From Hafnia alvei (lineage in GTDB: Bacteria > Pseudomonadota > Gammaproteobacteria > Enterobacterales > Enterobacteriaceae): DNA of 64,000 nt. Positions 21,324-31,365 of this stretch are shown in pieces. The number at the start of each line of letters is the position of its first letter. Within the stretch, counting starts at the first letter, position 1. The stretch lies in NCBI RefSeq assembly GCF_900095695.1, contig NZ_FMIQ01000080.1:1-64000 (forward strand), read 5' to 3'. The notes below the pieces were generated by a model. That model searched no databases. It saw only the letters and a list, made by a program, of their open reading frames with translations, and had not been told where the DNA came from. Position numbers and translations under genes: made by a program.

Positions 21324-22745
21324 TTACTTAATCCCCATCGCATCGCGCATGGTAAAGAACAAATCGGTTTGATCGGTCAGGCCAACGACGTTACCCGCAT
21401 GTGGCCCATAGGCCGCGACACGTAGCTGAGTGCCGGTATGCTCCTGTGAATCACCTTCAGAATTACCGTAGCTAATCGCCATCACCGCGCCATCTTTGGT
21501 GGTTAACGCCTGAGTTAACCCCGGCGCTTTGCTATCAGGTGCAATAATCTGGCTTGAATGGGCATGGTCTGCGGTCACAATCACCAAGGTATTACCGTCT
21601 TTGCGCGCAAATTCTAGCGCTTTTTGCACCGCTTCATCTAAATCAACGGTTTCACCAAATTGCCCACAGGGGTTGGCGGCATGATCTTGTTTATCGATCG
21701 ATGCCCCTTCTACCTGCAAGAAGAAACCTTTTGGATTCTTATCTAACAACGAAATCGCTTTTTCAGTCATCTGTGCCAGCGTCGGCGTGGAAGCGCTGCG
21801 TTCAGGGTTAACGCTACAGGTTACCGGCGCGCTATCCAGATTCCCATGGTAGGTCGCTTTTGGCCCCTGCCAGCGTACCGGCATATTGCCATCAGAAAAG
21901 AGCCCCAGAACTGGTTTTTGCTGGTCTGCGACACTTAGTTTGTTTAGCGCATCTAGATTCGTAACCACCTGATAACCCAGTCCTTCGGCCTGCTGCATCA
22001 ACGTTTTGTCTTTCCAATCGCCTGAATTTGCCGTTTCAGAGAACGTTTTAGCGCCCCCGCCCAGCGTCACGTCGGCACGGGTTTTTAACAGCTGCTCGGT
22101 AATAGAGCCTTCACCGCCATTTTCCAACGCATTCCCCGGACATAGCTCCAGCGTTTTACTTGGACCATAGCATTTACGTGAGGTTACGTGAGATGCCTGT
22201 GCCGCTGGCGTGGCATCCTGCAGCTCAGCCGTTGAGACGTTACCCGTGGCTTTTCCCGCCGCTTTCGCCATCTCTAATAAGGTGCGATGAGACTTACCGT
22301 TCACGTCCACGCCCAGAGCTCCATTGTAGGTTTTTACACCGGTGCTCCACGCGGTCGCTGATGCCGCTGAATCCGTAACATAGTCGGGTTTATGGGTTTT
22401 CTTATCTAAAGAGTAATGCGTGTATTGCCCCGTCAGCGGCAACGCATCGATCCCTTTAAATTGGCCGCCAGCGCCTTCGGCATAGTTACGCGCCGAGGTA
22501 ATCTCAGAATCCCCCATGCCGTCGCCAATCAACAAAATGACATTTTTGGCCGTTTTATTGCTCAAAGAGGCAATTAGCGCAGTGGTTTGATCCTGCGTCA
22601 TGCGTCGCGCACCACCAAACTGAGTGATATCTCCTTGGGCTGCACGCGCCGTTAAATCGGCCAGAGCCGGATTAGCCGCCTGCGCCGGTGGCATCAACAT
22701 CATTAGACTTAACATAGACAACGAAAAAATTTTATTAGAGGCCAC
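21324..22745 (-). CDS. phoA: Periplasmic alkaline phosphatase
   Basis: 473 residues (471 in E. coli). It hydrolyses phosphomonoesters in the periplasm under phosphate limitation. It starts with GTG 8 nt after AAGGAG; the signal peptide ends PPAQA. The catalytic serine is in DSAASATAW; the metal ligands are in [35 protein letters not shown] and QEHTGTQLR. Cysteines for two disulfides are present. An upstream Pho box indicates PhoB control. Longer in-frame starts are rejected because they run through the promoter. Confidence 0.96.
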   Translation of the reverse strand: MASNKIFSLSMLSLMMLMPPAQAANPALADLTARAAQGDITQFGGARRMTQDQTTALIASLSNKTAKNVILLIGDGMGDSEITSARNYAEGAGGQFKGIDALPLTGQYTHYSLDKKTHKPDYVTDSAASATAWSTGVKTYNGALGVDVNGKSHRTLLEMAKAAGKATGNVSTAELQDATPAAQASHVTSRKCYGPSKTLELCPGNALENGGEGSITEQLLKTRADVTLGGGAKTFSETANSGDWKDKTLMQQAEGLGYQVVTNLDALNKLSVADQQKPVLGLFSDGNMPVRWQGPKATYHGNLDSAPVTCSVNPERSASTPTLAQMTEKAISLLDKNPKGFFLQVEGASIDKQDHAANPCGQFGETVDLDEAVQKALEFARKDGNTLVIVTADHAHSSQIIAPDSKAPGLTQALTTKDGAVMAISYGNSEGDSQEHTGTQLRVAAYGPHAGNVVGLTDQTDLFFTMRDAMGIK

Positions 22746-22805
22746 TTCACTATCTCCTTGTAAATAAATACTCTGCATATACGCGTCGTGCTTCAAGATG
22801 CAGGC

Positions 22806-22861
22806 AGTATAAGAAGCCTTAGTGAAGGTTTTGTGACGGAGTTGTTCTAGAAATATGACAA
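22806..22861 (-). promoter_or_regulatory. Pho box and -10 of phoA
   Basis: Read on the minus strand, four 7-mers lie exactly 11 bp apart: TTGTCAT (22855-22861), CTAGAAC (22844-22850), CCGTCAC (22833-22839), CCTTCAC (22822-22828). A -10 TATACT (22806-22811) follows 10 bp later. The PhoB consensus is CTGTCAT-like 7-mers at 11-bp spacing in place of the -35. Confidence 0.75.
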
Positions 22862-22893
22862 TGTGGCGTAACCTCGAAATATTGGGGTAGATA

Positions 22894-22948
22894 TATACCC
22901 AAAATAATTGGAGTTGGAGTTGGAGTTGCTTCAAGTATGAAGGGTATA
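22894..22948. repeat. 55-bp ERIC-termini mini-element with GGAGTT tandem
   Basis: It has the same tataccc ... gggtata ends as the ERIC at 21192 but lacks the core; instead it carries three tandem ggagtt units. It looks like an internally deleted derivative. It lies just upstream of the phoA promoter region and before tas. Confidence 0.65.
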
Positions 22949-23042
22949 GGCCCGCATAATCTTGCTAAAGTAGTAGCAGAAATAAATGAGGATGACGTTC
23001 CATCCTCTAAGAACACGTTCCATCTATGAAGGATGCTCAGCT

Positions 23043-24083
23043 ATGCAATATCACCGCATTCCACACAGCTCGCTGGAAGTTAGCGAACTGGGCTTAGGAA
23101 CCATGACGTTCGGGGAACAAAACAGCGAAGCTGATGCCCACGCTCAACTCGATCTGGCAATTGCCAGCGGAATTAACCTGATTGATACTGCAGAAATGTA
23201 TCCGGTGCCGCCTCGCCCAGAAACTCAAGGTCTGACCGAGGCCTATATTGGCAGTTGGCTTGCCAAACGAGGCAACCGTGAAAAAATTGTGCTGGCGACC
23301 AAAATCACCGGCCCTGTGCGCAACAACGACAGCAGTATTCGTCCTGAACAAGCCCTCGACCGTAAAAATATCCGCGCTGCGCTGGATGCCAGCTTAAAGC
23401 GACTCAATACCGACTATATCGATCTTTACCAGCTGCATTGGCCACAGCGACCAACCAACTGCTTTGGCCAGCTTGGTTATCGCTATACCGAACAGAAGCC
23501 TGCCGTCACTATTCTAGAAACCTTAGAAGCTCTTTCTGAACAAGTTCGTGCGGGTAAAATTCGTTACATCGGGGTTTCTAACGAAACGCCTTGGGGCGTC
23601 ATGCGCTACCTACAGCTGGCGGAAAAACACGATCTGCCGCGTATCGTTTCCATCCAAAATCCCTACAGCTTGCTCAATCGCAGCTTTGAAGTGGGATTAG
23701 CTGAAATCAGCCAATATGAAGGCGTTGAGCTGCTGGCCTATTCCTGCTTAGGCTTCGGCACTTTAAGCGGCAAATACCTCAATGGGGCGAAACCCGCGAC
23801 GGCGCGTAATACGCTGTTTAGCCGCTTCACTCGCTACACCAGCAAACAAACCGAAGGTGCCGTCGCCGAATATGTCGCACTGGCGAAAAAACATGGGTTA
23901 GATCCCGCGCAGATGGCATTGGCGTTTGTGCGTCAGCAGCCATTTGTGTCCAGCACCTTGCTGGGCGCAACCACGTTGGAACAGTTGAAGAGTAATATTG
24001 AAAGCAGAAATTTGGTGCTAAACGAAGATGTGTTGAAGGCTATTGATGAAATTCATAGCCGGTTTACTTATCCGGCACCGTAA
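23043..24083 (+). CDS. tas: Aldo-keto reductase Tas
   Basis: 346 residues, the E. coli length. NADP(H)-dependent aldo-keto reductase of the TIM-barrel superfamily; in E. coli it can suppress a tyrosine auxotrophy, but its natural substrate is uncertain. The catalytic tetrad is visible as LIDTAEMYP (Asp, Tyr), the Lys in VLATKITGP and the His in YQLHWPQRP. The coenzyme-binding end is STLLGATTLEQLK. The ATG chosen, MQYHRIPHSSL, matches E. coli; the frame extends 19 codons upstream without similarity. Confidence 0.93.
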   Translation: MQYHRIPHSSLEVSELGLGTMTFGEQNSEADAHAQLDLAIASGINLIDTAEMYPVPPRPETQGLTEAYIGSWLAKRGNREKIVLATKITGPVRNNDSSIRPEQALDRKNIRAALDASLKRLNTDYIDLYQLHWPQRPTNCFGQLGYRYTEQKPAVTILETLEALSEQVRAGKIRYIGVSNETPWGVMRYLQLAEKHDLPRIVSIQNPYSLLNRSFEVGLAEISQYEGVELLAYSCLGFGTLSGKYLNGAKPATARNTLFSRFTRYTSKQTEGAVAEYVALAKKHGLDPAQMALAFVRQQPFVSSTLLGATTLEQLKSNIESRNLVLNEDVLKAIDEIHSRFTYPAP

Positions 24084-24094
24084 GCGCGAAAACA

Positions 24095-24116
24095 GCCCTC
24101 CCTTTACCGGGAGGGC
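24095..24116 (+). terminator. GC-rich hairpin after tas
   Basis: Arms gccctccc (24095-24102) and gggagggc (24109-24116), followed by a short acttaaag rather than a T-run. It separates tas from convergent lplT. Confidence 0.65.
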
Positions 24117-24128
24117 ACTTAAAGCATT

Positions 24129-25337
24129 TTAAATTCCACGCTTTCTACGCACAACGTCCCATCCCCAGACGCCCGCGATTGCCAAAGCAAAAACAACGCC
24201 GAAGCCCACGCCGATACCCACAACCGGGACACCGATTTTTACCACCAGCGAATACAGACCAAGCATCAGCAGCATGGCGGTGTTTTCACCCAGATTCTGT
24301 ACCGCGATAGCATTACCCGCGCCTACGCTGTGTCTTCCACGCTCTTGCAGCAACGCATTTAGCGGCACGACAAAGAAACCGCCGCAAATCCCTACCAGCA
24401 CGAGCAACGCATAAGAAACCGATGGGCTACTTTGCATCGCAAACCATGCCACCACGACGCCAATCAAAACGCCCGCAGGCAAACAGCGTTTCACCGTACT
24501 GAGCGTAACAAGTTTGGCCGCTGCCGCTGCACCAATCACAATCCCCACCGCAACCATTGCATTCAGCAAGGTTGGCGTGGTGTTATCCGTGATGTTCAGC
24601 ACCACCGGCACCCACAGCACTAACAGAAAACGCAGCGTAACGCCTGCGCCCCAGAATAGGCTGGTGCCAATTAGCGAGAAACGTGCTTCCTGATTGTTCC
24701 ATAACACCCGACATGCATTGCCGAAGATCGACACCATACGGGCAGGGTTCCATGATTTCGCAGGATGCGCCGCATTCAGCTTCGGGATAAACCAGTTCGC
24801 TGCCACCGCCGCGCCATAAACCAATACGCACAGCGCCAATGCCGCGATCACATTGAGATCCGCCATCATGCCGCCAGCCACCGACCCAATGAGGATCGCC
24901 GCGATCGTGGAGGCCTCCATCAATCCGTTGGCTTTCACCAACTGATCGCCGCTGGTGATCTCGCCAAGAATGCCGTATTTAGCCGGAGAATATGCCGCAG
25001 CACCAATACCCACGAGGGTATATCCCAAGAACGGATTAAAGCCAAAACAGATAACCAACGCGCCCAACAGTTTCAGCGCATTGGCAACCATCATAACTCG
25101 CCCTTTGGAGAAGCTGTCGGCAAACTGCCCCACAAACGGGGCTAGAATGATATAAGTCGCCACAAACGCCATCTGTAAAACCGGCTGACTCCAATCGGGA
25201 TAGAGCTGCTGTTTAATCACCGCGAGGGTGGCAAACAACAGCGCATTATCACCAAACGCCGAGAAAAACTGCGCCAGAATCACCGCCTTCATGCTGCGGT
25301 TTAACAACGGCGCTGTCGGACTTACTGCATCACTCAT
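24129..25337 (-). CDS. lplT: Lysophospholipid transporter LplT
   Basis: 402 residues, a 12-helix major-facilitator protein. It flips lysophospholipids, mainly 2-acyl-glycerophosphoethanolamine, across the inner membrane for re-acylation by Aas. Typical segments are [18 protein letters not shown] at the N-terminus and [13 protein letters not shown] in the second half. It overlaps aas by 4 nt (ATGA), and partnership with Aas is well established in E. coli. Confidence 0.95.
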   Translation of the reverse strand: MSDAVSPTAPLLNRSMKAVILAQFFSAFGDNALLFATLAVIKQQLYPDWSQPVLQMAFVATYIILAPFVGQFADSFSKGRVMMVANALKLLGALVICFGFNPFLGYTLVGIGAAAYSPAKYGILGEITSGDQLVKANGLMEASTIAAILIGSVAGGMMADLNVIAALALCVLVYGAAVAANWFIPKLNAAHPAKSWNPARMVSIFGNACRVLWNNQEARFSLIGTSLFWGAGVTLRFLLVLWVPVVLNITDNTTPTLLNAMVAVGIVIGAAAAAKLVTLSTVKRCLPAGVLIGVVVAWFAMQSSPSVSYALLVLVGICGGFFVVPLNALLQERGRHSVGAGNAIAVQNLGENTAMLLMLGLYSLVVKIGVPVVGIGVGFGVVFALAIAGVWGWDVVRRKRGI

Positions 25338-27502
25338 GCTGTTTCTCCGGTTGCTGTCTCTTTGTTCTCGGCCATTTGGCGTAGGGTAACGAAATCAATT
25401 TTCCCGCTCCCTAATACCGGCAACGGTTTAAGGAAACGAATATCGCGTGGCACAGCAAGTTCTGGCACACCGCTTTCACGCGCCTGTTTTAACAGGCGGT
25501 CACGGCTTAATTCAGCATCGGTCGTAAACAACACCAACGCTTCGCCTTTGCTGCTGTCACTGCGCGATGACGCCGCATGTTCATGATCGGGAGACACTTT
25601 TAAGGCCAACTGCTCCACGCTTTCCAGCGATACCATTTCTCCCGCTAACTTAGCGAAGCGCTTAACTCGCCCACGGATAACGCAATAGCCTCTATCATCT
25701 AACGTAACTACGTCGCCGGTGTCATACCAACCCGCTTCCATCACGCCGTCAGCATTTTCCGCCTGTGGAACTTCCAGCACGCCTGGATTCTCGACCCGCA
25801 GATAGCCTTTCATAATATTTGGCCCGCGCAGCTGCAAACGCCCACCCTGCTCTATGCCGGTCATCTTCATTAAGCGGGCTTCCATCGATGGCAAAATTCG
25901 ACCAACGCTGCCGACTTTCGTCGACATTGGCACGTTAATCGCCACCACCGGCGCACACTCGGTCACGCCATAGCCTTCCAGAATGCGAATGCCAAATTTG
26001 TCCTGCCAAACCTGCGCCGTATGTGGCGATAGCTTCTCAGCGCCAGCCACCACGTAACGCAAGCGAGCAAAATCGTAAGGATGAGCAAAACGCGCGTAGT
26101 TGCCCAAGAATGTTGAGGTACCAAACAGCACGGTACAGTTACGATCGTAGACCAGCTCCGGCACTACGCGATAATGCAAAGGGCTTGGATAGAGGAAAAC
26201 GCGGCTGCCGGTCATCAACGGCGTGAACAAACCAACGGTCAGGCCAAAGGCATGGAACAACGGTAAAGCCGACATGAAACGGTCTGCGGGCGTGAAGTCA
26301 GCCACGGTACGAATTTGCTCAACGTTAGCCATCAGGCTAGCGTGAGAATGCACCACGCCCTTCGGATAACCTTCAGAGCCTGAGGTAAACAGGATCAGCG
26401 CGGCGTCATCCGGCTTTTGCGGTAGCATCGCGCGTTCAGGACGCAGCAGATGTTTGATAATCCAAATTTTATCATCGCGCGTTACGGTATCTTTCAGATC
26501 TTCCAGATAGACCCAGTTAGCCTCGGTTACCTGCTCAGGCAAATGCGTCAGCTTGCCTTTTTCCAAAAACTGGCGCGACGTTACGATAGTTTTGATGTTG
26601 GCAGCCAGCATGGCATTCTTCACGCCGTTCACGCCCGCGGTATAGTTCAACAACGCAGGGACGCGGTTACGCATCGTGGCACCAATAATGGCGGCGGCGG
26701 TAATCGTTGCGTTCGGCAACAGCATACCCACGTGCTCACCTTCCGTGGTGAATCGTTCGAGAATACGGCTCACGCCCAGCGATTTTTTCAATAGCGTACG
26801 GTAGCTATCTTCTTTAAAAGAGATGTCTTCGATAATCGGTTTGGAAGCGCCGTAGCGTGTCATCGCCGCCAGCAGTCCCTGATATAACGTGTGCCGCGGC
26901 TGAGAATCCATGCGCGCCTTCATCATGATGTCATGCAGACGCTCACCGGCTAACAAACGACGGTCGCGCGCACGCGGTGCTTCAGGCATGGCTAAATGCG
27001 TTGGCGGCAAAATGTGAATACTAATATGTGGGAACCAACGGGTCTTGAACAGCCCGCGTAGACGACCAAACGGCGTAAACTCCGCGCCTTCGATTCGAAC
27101 AGGAATAATCGCCGCGCCTGAACGTGCCGCCACAAACGCGGCTCCGTCATAAATCTTCATCATCGAACCAGTCACGGTGATACGCCCTTCTGGGAAAATC
27201 ACCACCGGACGCCCCTGCTCAACCATACGGATCAGATGTTTAATCGCCATTGGCTTAGTGGGATCGAGCGCCACAATATCCACATACTTACTGATAAAAC
27301 GCATATAGCGGCTATCAGCAATCGAGCTATAAACGGCAAACACTGGTCTAATGGGCAAATAAAGCGCCATTAAAACACCGTCTAAAAATGAGACGTGATT
27401 GGGGGTAATAAGCAATTTTTCATGCTTGAAGGAGTGCTCAAGACCCGTAATTTTTATGCGGAATATCAAGCGGAAAAAAGCGCGGAAAAAACGGAAAACC
27501 AT
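25334..27502 (-). CDS. aas: Bifunctional acyltransferase/acyl-ACP synthetase Aas
   Basis: 722 residues (719 in E. coli). The N-terminal PlsC-type acyltransferase (about 1-180) has [11 protein letters not shown] (H-x4-D) and VIFPEGRIT. The C-terminal AMP-forming domain has [18 protein letters not shown] and [13 protein letters not shown]. It re-acylates lysophospholipids brought in by LplT. The start is the third in-frame ATG, MVFRFF, which is the one spaced 5 nt from AGGGAGA. Confidence 0.95.
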   Translation of the reverse strand: MVFRFFRAFFRLIFRIKITGLEHSFKHEKLLITPNHVSFLDGVLMALYLPIRPVFAVYSSIADSRYMRFISKYVDIVALDPTKPMAIKHLIRMVEQGRPVVIFPEGRITVTGSMMKIYDGAAFVAARSGAAIIPVRIEGAEFTPFGRLRGLFKTRWFPHISIHILPPTHLAMPEAPRARDRRLLAGERLHDIMMKARMDSQPRHTLYQGLLAAMTRYGASKPIIEDISFKEDSYRTLLKKSLGVSRILERFTTEGEHVGMLLPNATITAAAIIGATMRNRVPALLNYTAGVNGVKNAMLAANIKTIVTSRQFLEKGKLTHLPEQVTEANWVYLEDLKDTVTRDDKIWIIKHLLRPERAMLPQKPDDAALILFTSGSEGYPKGVVHSHASLMANVEQIRTVADFTPADRFMSALPLFHAFGLTVGLFTPLMTGSRVFLYPSPLHYRVVPELVYDRNCTVLFGTSTFLGNYARFAHPYDFARLRYVVAGAEKLSPHTAQVWQDKFGIRILEGYGVTECAPVVAINVPMSTKVGSVGRILPSMEARLMKMTGIEQGGRLQLRGPNIMKGYLRVENPGVLEVPQAENADGVMEAGWYDTGDVVTLDDRGYCVIRGRVKRFAKLAGEMVSLESVEQLALKVSPDHEHAASSRSDSSKGEALVLFTTDAELSRDRLLKQARESGVPELAVPRDIRFLKPLPVLGSGKIDFVTLRQMAENKETATGETA

Positions 27503-27663
27503 ACACATCTCCCTATGTTCAAAGGTTATACGCAATAAGTATTACGTACATTTTCATTGAGCATACTAAAGCCCTGATATTTTTTCAGGAAACAGATGAG
27601 AAATAATCATAATTTAAGAATAACTAACAGCCGTCGAGGCGGAGGCGTACAGGAATTTGGGGT

Positions 27664-27752
27664 AAAAAAAACCTACGCATCTGCGTAGGTCGGTGTAATT
27701 TATTGGCTCAGTAGCAAATGCACTGAAAAACCCACCAATCAATACCTCTGGG
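27664..27752 (-). ncRNA. omrA: OmrA/OmrB-type small RNA, aas-proximal copy
   Basis: Read on the minus strand it begins CCCAGAGGTATTGATTGGTG, the conserved 5' seed of OmrA/OmrB. About 89 nt later it ends in a terminator with arms acctacgca/tgcgtaggt and a run of U. E. coli has the omrA-omrB pair at exactly this place, between aas and galR. The pair is Hfq-dependent, induced by EnvZ-OmpR, and represses outer-membrane protein genes. A -10-like TACATT lies 7 nt upstream. I assign the omrA name by position only. Confidence 0.88.
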
Positions 27753-27907
27753 ATGGCTAATGTAGAAGACATTCGGCTGCATCACTATGCATTTATCGCA
27801 AGATAACCATTCAAAATGCAACGATATGTAAATTACCTTTCAAACCCGAAACACCTCAGGTCAATGTGAGAAAAACCGTGGGGAAAACCGTGGGGAAAAT
27901 GTGCAAA

Positions 27908-27933
27908 GCTGCCAACGCAGCGGCAGCTTCAAA
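27908..27933 (+). repeat. 26-bp direct repeat, copy 1
   Basis: Identical to 28031-28056, which is the right end of the ERIC-like element. A stray end-copy of this kind suggests a nested or duplicated insertion. Confidence 0.75.
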
Positions 27934-27945
27934 TACACCAAACTT

Positions 27946-28066
27946 CCCCAAAGTATTTGGAGTTGCGGCAAGGCGGCAAGAGAGTGAAGCCCGATGAGCT
28001 TACATCAGTAAGTGATTCGGGTGAACGAACGCTGCCAACGCAGCGGCAGCTTCAAAGACGCAGGGG
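27946..28066. repeat. ERIC-type intergenic repeat between the two Omr sRNAs
   Basis: About 121 bp with ends ccccaaag ... gcagggg and a core agcccgatgagcttac ... agtgattcgggtgaacgaac closely matching the ERIC at 21192. It ends 4 bp before the T-run of the second Omr gene. Confidence 0.78.
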
Positions 28067-28070
28067 AAGC

Positions 28071-28159
28071 AAAAAAAAACCTACGCATCCGCGTAGGTCG
28101 GTGTAAACATTGGCTTCAGCCACAAATGTACTGAAATCACACCAATCAATACCTCTGGG
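28071..28159 (-). ncRNA. omrB: OmrA/OmrB-type small RNA, galR-proximal copy
   Basis: It has the same 20-nt 5' end as the first copy, a distinct middle with a TTCAG/CTGAA stem, and a terminator acctacgcgg...cgtaggt followed by nine U; 89 nt. Upstream on the same strand lies AGTTACATTTTGCC, which resembles an OmpR half-site. The shared seed and different middle part mirror the E. coli pair. The omrB name is by position. Confidence 0.88.
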
Positions 28160-28359
28160 ATATTTAGGTTAAAACGTCGTTCCATTCGCTGCTAGCTGCG
28201 AATCGCAACATTCGTGGGCAAAATGTAACTAGCGGTGTTATTTCTGTCGTTCTGAGACATATCCCTGCAAACCGATATTGCACGGGACTTGCGGCGGCGG
28301 GGGTTTTCCGCAACACTGGCGTGTAACCGCTTCCCCTCACTGTATTTTTGGACAATCCC

Positions 28360-29367
28360 ATGGCTACCATAAAGGATGTTGCCAAACTCGCGGGTGTTTC
28401 CGTAGCCACGGTTTCTCGCGTTATCAATAATTCACCTAAAGCCAGCGACAGCTCGCGCAATGCCGTGATGTCTGCCATGGAACAGTTGCAGTATCACCCC
28501 AACGCCAATGCCCGCGCGCTGGCTCAGCAATCGACTGAAACGATTGGCTTGATTGTATCTGACGTTTCTGACCCCTTTTTTGGCGCGATGGTCAAAGCAG
28601 TTGAACAGGTCGCCTATGCCACCGGTAATTTTTTATTAATTGGTAACGGTTACCACAACGCAGATAAAGAACGTCAGGCGATTGAGCAACTGATCCGCCA
28701 TCGCTGTGCGGCGCTGGTGGTTCACGCCAAAATGATCCCAGATGAAGAACTGGCCCATCTCATGCAGCAAATTCCGGGAATGGTGTTGATCAACCGCACA
28801 TTGCCGGGATTCGAAACCCGCTGTGTGGCTCTTGATGACCGCTACGGTGCTTGGCTTGCTACGCGCCATTTGATCCAGCAAGGGCACAAGAACATCGCCT
28901 GCATCTGCTCAAACCACCCCATTTCCGATGCGCACGATCGCCTACAAGGATATTTAGATGCGTTGCATGAGCATCATATTCCGGTTGACGATAGACTGAT
29001 TGCCTACGGTTCACCGGATGAAATCGGTGGTGAACAGGCGATGACTGAGCTGCTTGGTCACGGCAAAGCCGTGACCGCTGTGACCTGCTATAACGATCCC
29101 ATGGCGGCTGGCGCACTATCCGTACTGAGCGACAACAGCATTGATGTTCCAGGGCAAATTTCACTGATAGGTTTTGATGACGTGCTGATATCACGCTATC
29201 TACGCCCACGCTTAACCACGATCCGTTACCCTGTCGTTGCCATGGCTACGCAGGCGGCAGAACTAGCGCTGGCATTATCAACAGCATCGCCGCTGCCAGA
29301 AACCACGAATATGTTTAGCCCAACGCTAGTATGCCGTCACTCGGTCTCTACACCACGTTCGGTATGA
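28360..29367 (+). CDS. galR: Galactose operon repressor GalR
   Basis: 335 residues. LacI-family repressor of galactose genes. The helix-turn-helix and hinge are MATIKDVAKLAGVSVATVSR, nearly identical to E. coli GalR, and the core domain has GNFLLIGNGYHN and SLIGFDDVLISRYLRP. The start at 28360 gives the E. coli N-terminus; four upstream codons from a TTG are rejected. It is adjacent to the Omr sRNAs as in E. coli. Confidence 0.93.
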   Translation: MATIKDVAKLAGVSVATVSRVINNSPKASDSSRNAVMSAMEQLQYHPNANARALAQQSTETIGLIVSDVSDPFFGAMVKAVEQVAYATGNFLLIGNGYHNADKERQAIEQLIRHRCAALVVHAKMIPDEELAHLMQQIPGMVLINRTLPGFETRCVALDDRYGAWLATRHLIQQGHKNIACICSNHPISDAHDRLQGYLDALHEHHIPVDDRLIAYGSPDEIGGEQAMTELLGHGKAVTAVTCYNDPMAAGALSVLSDNSIDVPGQISLIGFDDVLISRYLRPRLTTIRYPVVAMATQAAELALALSTASPLPETTNMFSPTLVCRHSVSTPRSV

Positions 29368-29406
29368 TAGACTCTAGGTTTTGCGAACAATGCAGGGAAG
29401 GTACTC

Positions 29407-30405
29407 ATGATAACCATGCTGGATGTATCGCGACAGGCTGGCGTCTCCAAGGCCACTGTTTCCCGAGTATTAAATAATACCGGTCAGGTTAAAGAGAGCA
29501 CGCGCGTTGCGGTATTTAAAGCGGTCGAAGAGTTGGGCTATCGCCCCAATCTGCTGGCGCAAGCATTGGCGAATCAGACCTCTAATACCATTGGTTTAGT
29601 CATCTCTAACTTTGATGGCCCTTATTTTGGCCGGCTGCTGCGCCAAGCTGCTCAGCTTATCGAAGCGAGCGGTAAACACATGATCGTTACCGATGGTCAT
29701 GACACACCAGAAGGCGAACTTGAAGCCGTTCGACTGCTGATAGATCGTCGCTGCGATGCCATCATTCTCTATACGCGTTTTATGGAAGAGCCTGCGCTGA
29801 TGCAGTTAATCAGCCAGCACCCTGCACTGATGGTTATCAACCGCGATTTGCCTCAGGCTCGCGAGCGTTGTGTTTTCTTCGAACAGCAGCAGGCAGCCAG
29901 CGAAGTGGTCAACTATCTAATTGCTCGTGGCCACCAAAATATCGCGTGTATCACTGCACCAATAGATACCCCAACGGGGCAGTTGCGATTGGCAGGCTAT
30001 CGAGAAGCATTAGAGCAAAACCACATCGCCTATCACGACGATTGCGTTGCCTATAGCGATAGCAGCATCGCAGGCGGATACCGCGCCTGTTGCGAACTTC
30101 TCGCAAAGAACCCATCCTTTACCGCCCTATTTGCCTGCAATGACGATATGGCCATCGGTGCTTTGCGTGCGCTCCATCAAGCAGGAAAACGCGTTCCTGA
30201 TGATGTTTCTCTGTTTGGATTTGATGATGAGCCTAGCGCGGAATATTTACAGCCACCGCTTTCTACGGTGTATTTACCTATCGATAAAATGATTTCTACC
30301 GCAATTCAGCAAGCGCTGCGCTTGAGCAACGGCGAAATCGTTGAGCCAGTAGAGCCGTTTGTGGGCGAATTGAAGGTGAGAGAGTCGGTCATTAACCGAA
30401 AATAA
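29407..30405 (+). CDS. ascG: LacI-family regulator, AscG-like
   Basis: 332 residues. N-terminal helix-turn-helix MLDVSRQAGVSKATVSRVL and hinge YRPNLLAQAL, then a periplasmic-binding-like sugar sensor with LFACNDDMAIGALRAL and LFGFDDEPSA. The whole length resembles AscG, the E. coli repressor of beta-glucoside (asc) genes that lies next to the hydrogenase region there. No ascFB is in this window, so the target is unclear. It starts 39 bp after galR, and a paralogous origin from galR is also possible. Confidence 0.72.
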   Translation: MITMLDVSRQAGVSKATVSRVLNNTGQVKESTRVAVFKAVEELGYRPNLLAQALANQTSNTIGLVISNFDGPYFGRLLRQAAQLIEASGKHMIVTDGHDTPEGELEAVRLLIDRRCDAIILYTRFMEEPALMQLISQHPALMVINRDLPQARERCVFFEQQQAASEVVNYLIARGHQNIACITAPIDTPTGQLRLAGYREALEQNHIAYHDDCVAYSDSSIAGGYRACCELLAKNPSFTALFACNDDMAIGALRALHQAGKRVPDDVSLFGFDDEPSAEYLQPPLSTVYLPIDKMISTAIQQALRLSNGEIVEPVEPFVGELKVRESVINRK

Positions 30406-30418
30406 TCGAGAGGAAAAT

Positions 30419-30522
30419 CCCCCTCCAAACCTCCACCTTCACAGGGGGGCGGAGCCGATCGAGATTCTTACAAACATCACTGAACAGTTCCCTCCCCTGC
30501 CAAGGGGAGGGTTAGGGTGGGG
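30419..30522. repeat. 104-bp palindromic repeat, copy 1
   Basis: It begins ccccctccaaacctccacc and ends ggggagggttagggtgggg, so its ends are inverted repeats, and it has the same length and end structure as the copy at 51021-51124; both share ggagccgatcgag in the left half. It resembles a non-autonomous palindromic (MITE-like) element or a strong stem-loop terminator. Confidence 0.75.
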
Positions 30523-30562
30523 TCATTACCCAAACATCACCGAATCTGTAGTGGGTAACGCC

Positions 30563-30606
30563 TTCGACACTAATGTCGAACCCTCCTCCAAGTGTCGACA
30601 GCGACA
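30563..30606 (+). promoter_or_regulatory. FhlA-like activator sites upstream of hycB
   Basis: Two palindromes: TTCGACACTAATGTCGAA at 30563-30580 and TGTCG-ACAG-CGACA at 30593-30606. They resemble the TGTCG/CGACA half-sites bound by FhlA and lie about 80-125 bp upstream of the sigma-54 promoter. Confidence 0.72.
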
Positions 30607-30686
30607 CACTTCCGACACACAAAAACCGCAACAAAAAACCTAATAATCAATTGAAAAGTAACGATTAAATTAAAAATAAAATCTAC

Positions 30687-30701
30687 TGGCACGTTTTGTG
30701 C
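30687..30701 (+). promoter_or_regulatory. Sigma-54 promoter of the hyc operon
   Basis: TGGCACGTTTTGTGC has the -24 GG and -12 GC at the correct spacing (consensus TGGCACG-N4-TTGC). It is followed by a purine-rich AAGGAGGA and then hycB 50 bp downstream. Confidence 0.8.
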
Positions 30702-30750
30702 TTAACAAGGAGGAATTTTACTTTTTGTAGTCTGAACCAGAGGACTGAAC

Positions 30751-31365
30751 ATGAACCGCTTTGTTATTGCGGATCCCCGATTATGTATCGGGTGCAACAC
30801 CTGTATGGCCGCGTGCTCTGAAGAGCATAAGACTTATGGCCTGCAGACTGAGCCGCGTCTGGTGGTGGTGAAAGACAATCACGATTCTGTGCCTGTCATG
30901 TGCCATCACTGTGAAGACGCGCCATGCGCACAGGTTTGCCCGGTCAATGCGATTACCCATACCGACGACGCCATCCAGTTGAGTGAAAGCCTGTGCGTGA
31001 GCTGCAAGCTGTGCGGTATTGCCTGCCCATTCGGTGCTATCACCATGAACGGCAGCAAGCCTTTGCACATTCCAGCCAACAGCAATACGCCAAAAGCCTT
31101 GCCTGCACCACCAAACAAGCGCGGCATCAGCCCATTCTTAGATTGGTATCCCGGTATTCGTAGCATCGCAGTGAAATGCGATTTATGTCAGTTCAGCGAA
31201 CAAGGGCCTGCCTGCGTTCGTGCCTGCCCAACTCACGCCATCATGCTAGTTGATGATAATCAACTGTCTCAGGCGAGCGCGGCCAAACGCCAAAACGCGA
31301 TGGACGCAATGGATGCCGATTTGATGATGTTTAGCTCATTCTCAGAGGGGTCCGACGCACAATGA
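30751..31365 (+). CDS. hycB: Formate hydrogenlyase electron-transfer subunit HycB
   Basis: 204 residues (203 in E. coli). It carries four [4Fe-4S] clusters linking formate dehydrogenase H to the hydrogenase. The Cys groups are CIGCNTCMAAC, CHHCEDAPCAQVC, CVSCKLCGIAC and CDLC...CVRAC. PANSNTPKALPAPP is shared with E. coli HycB. It has an SD GAGGA before the ATG. First gene of the sigma-54 hyc operon, overlapping hycC by 4 nt. There is no hycA in front of it; that gene is at 51158. Confidence 0.94.
   Translation: MNRFVIADPRLCIGCNTCMAACSEEHKTYGLQTEPRLVVVKDNHDSVPVMCHHCEDAPCAQVCPVNAITHTDDAIQLSESLCVSCKLCGIACPFGAITMNGSKPLHIPANSNTPKALPAPPNKRGISPFLDWYPGIRSIAVKCDLCQFSEQGPACVRACPTHAIMLVDDNQLSQASAAKRQNAMDAMDADLMMFSSFSEGSDAQ

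Larger units (their letters stand above)
27503..28359. other. aas-galR intergenic with two Omr-type sRNAs and an ERIC-type element
   Basis: About 860 bp without a protein gene. It contains two sRNA genes, one ERIC-like repeat, a duplicated 26-mer (27908-27933 and 28031-28056) and the galR promoter region. Confidence 0.8.

Noticed and set aside
21243-21425. 60-codon frame running through the ERIC element into phoA
   Set aside because: Generated by the repeat and antisense to phoA.
30701-30725. Strong Shine-Dalgarno AAGGAGGA after the hyc promoter as a leader gene
   Set aside because: No suitable start codon follows at the right distance, so no leader peptide can be supported.
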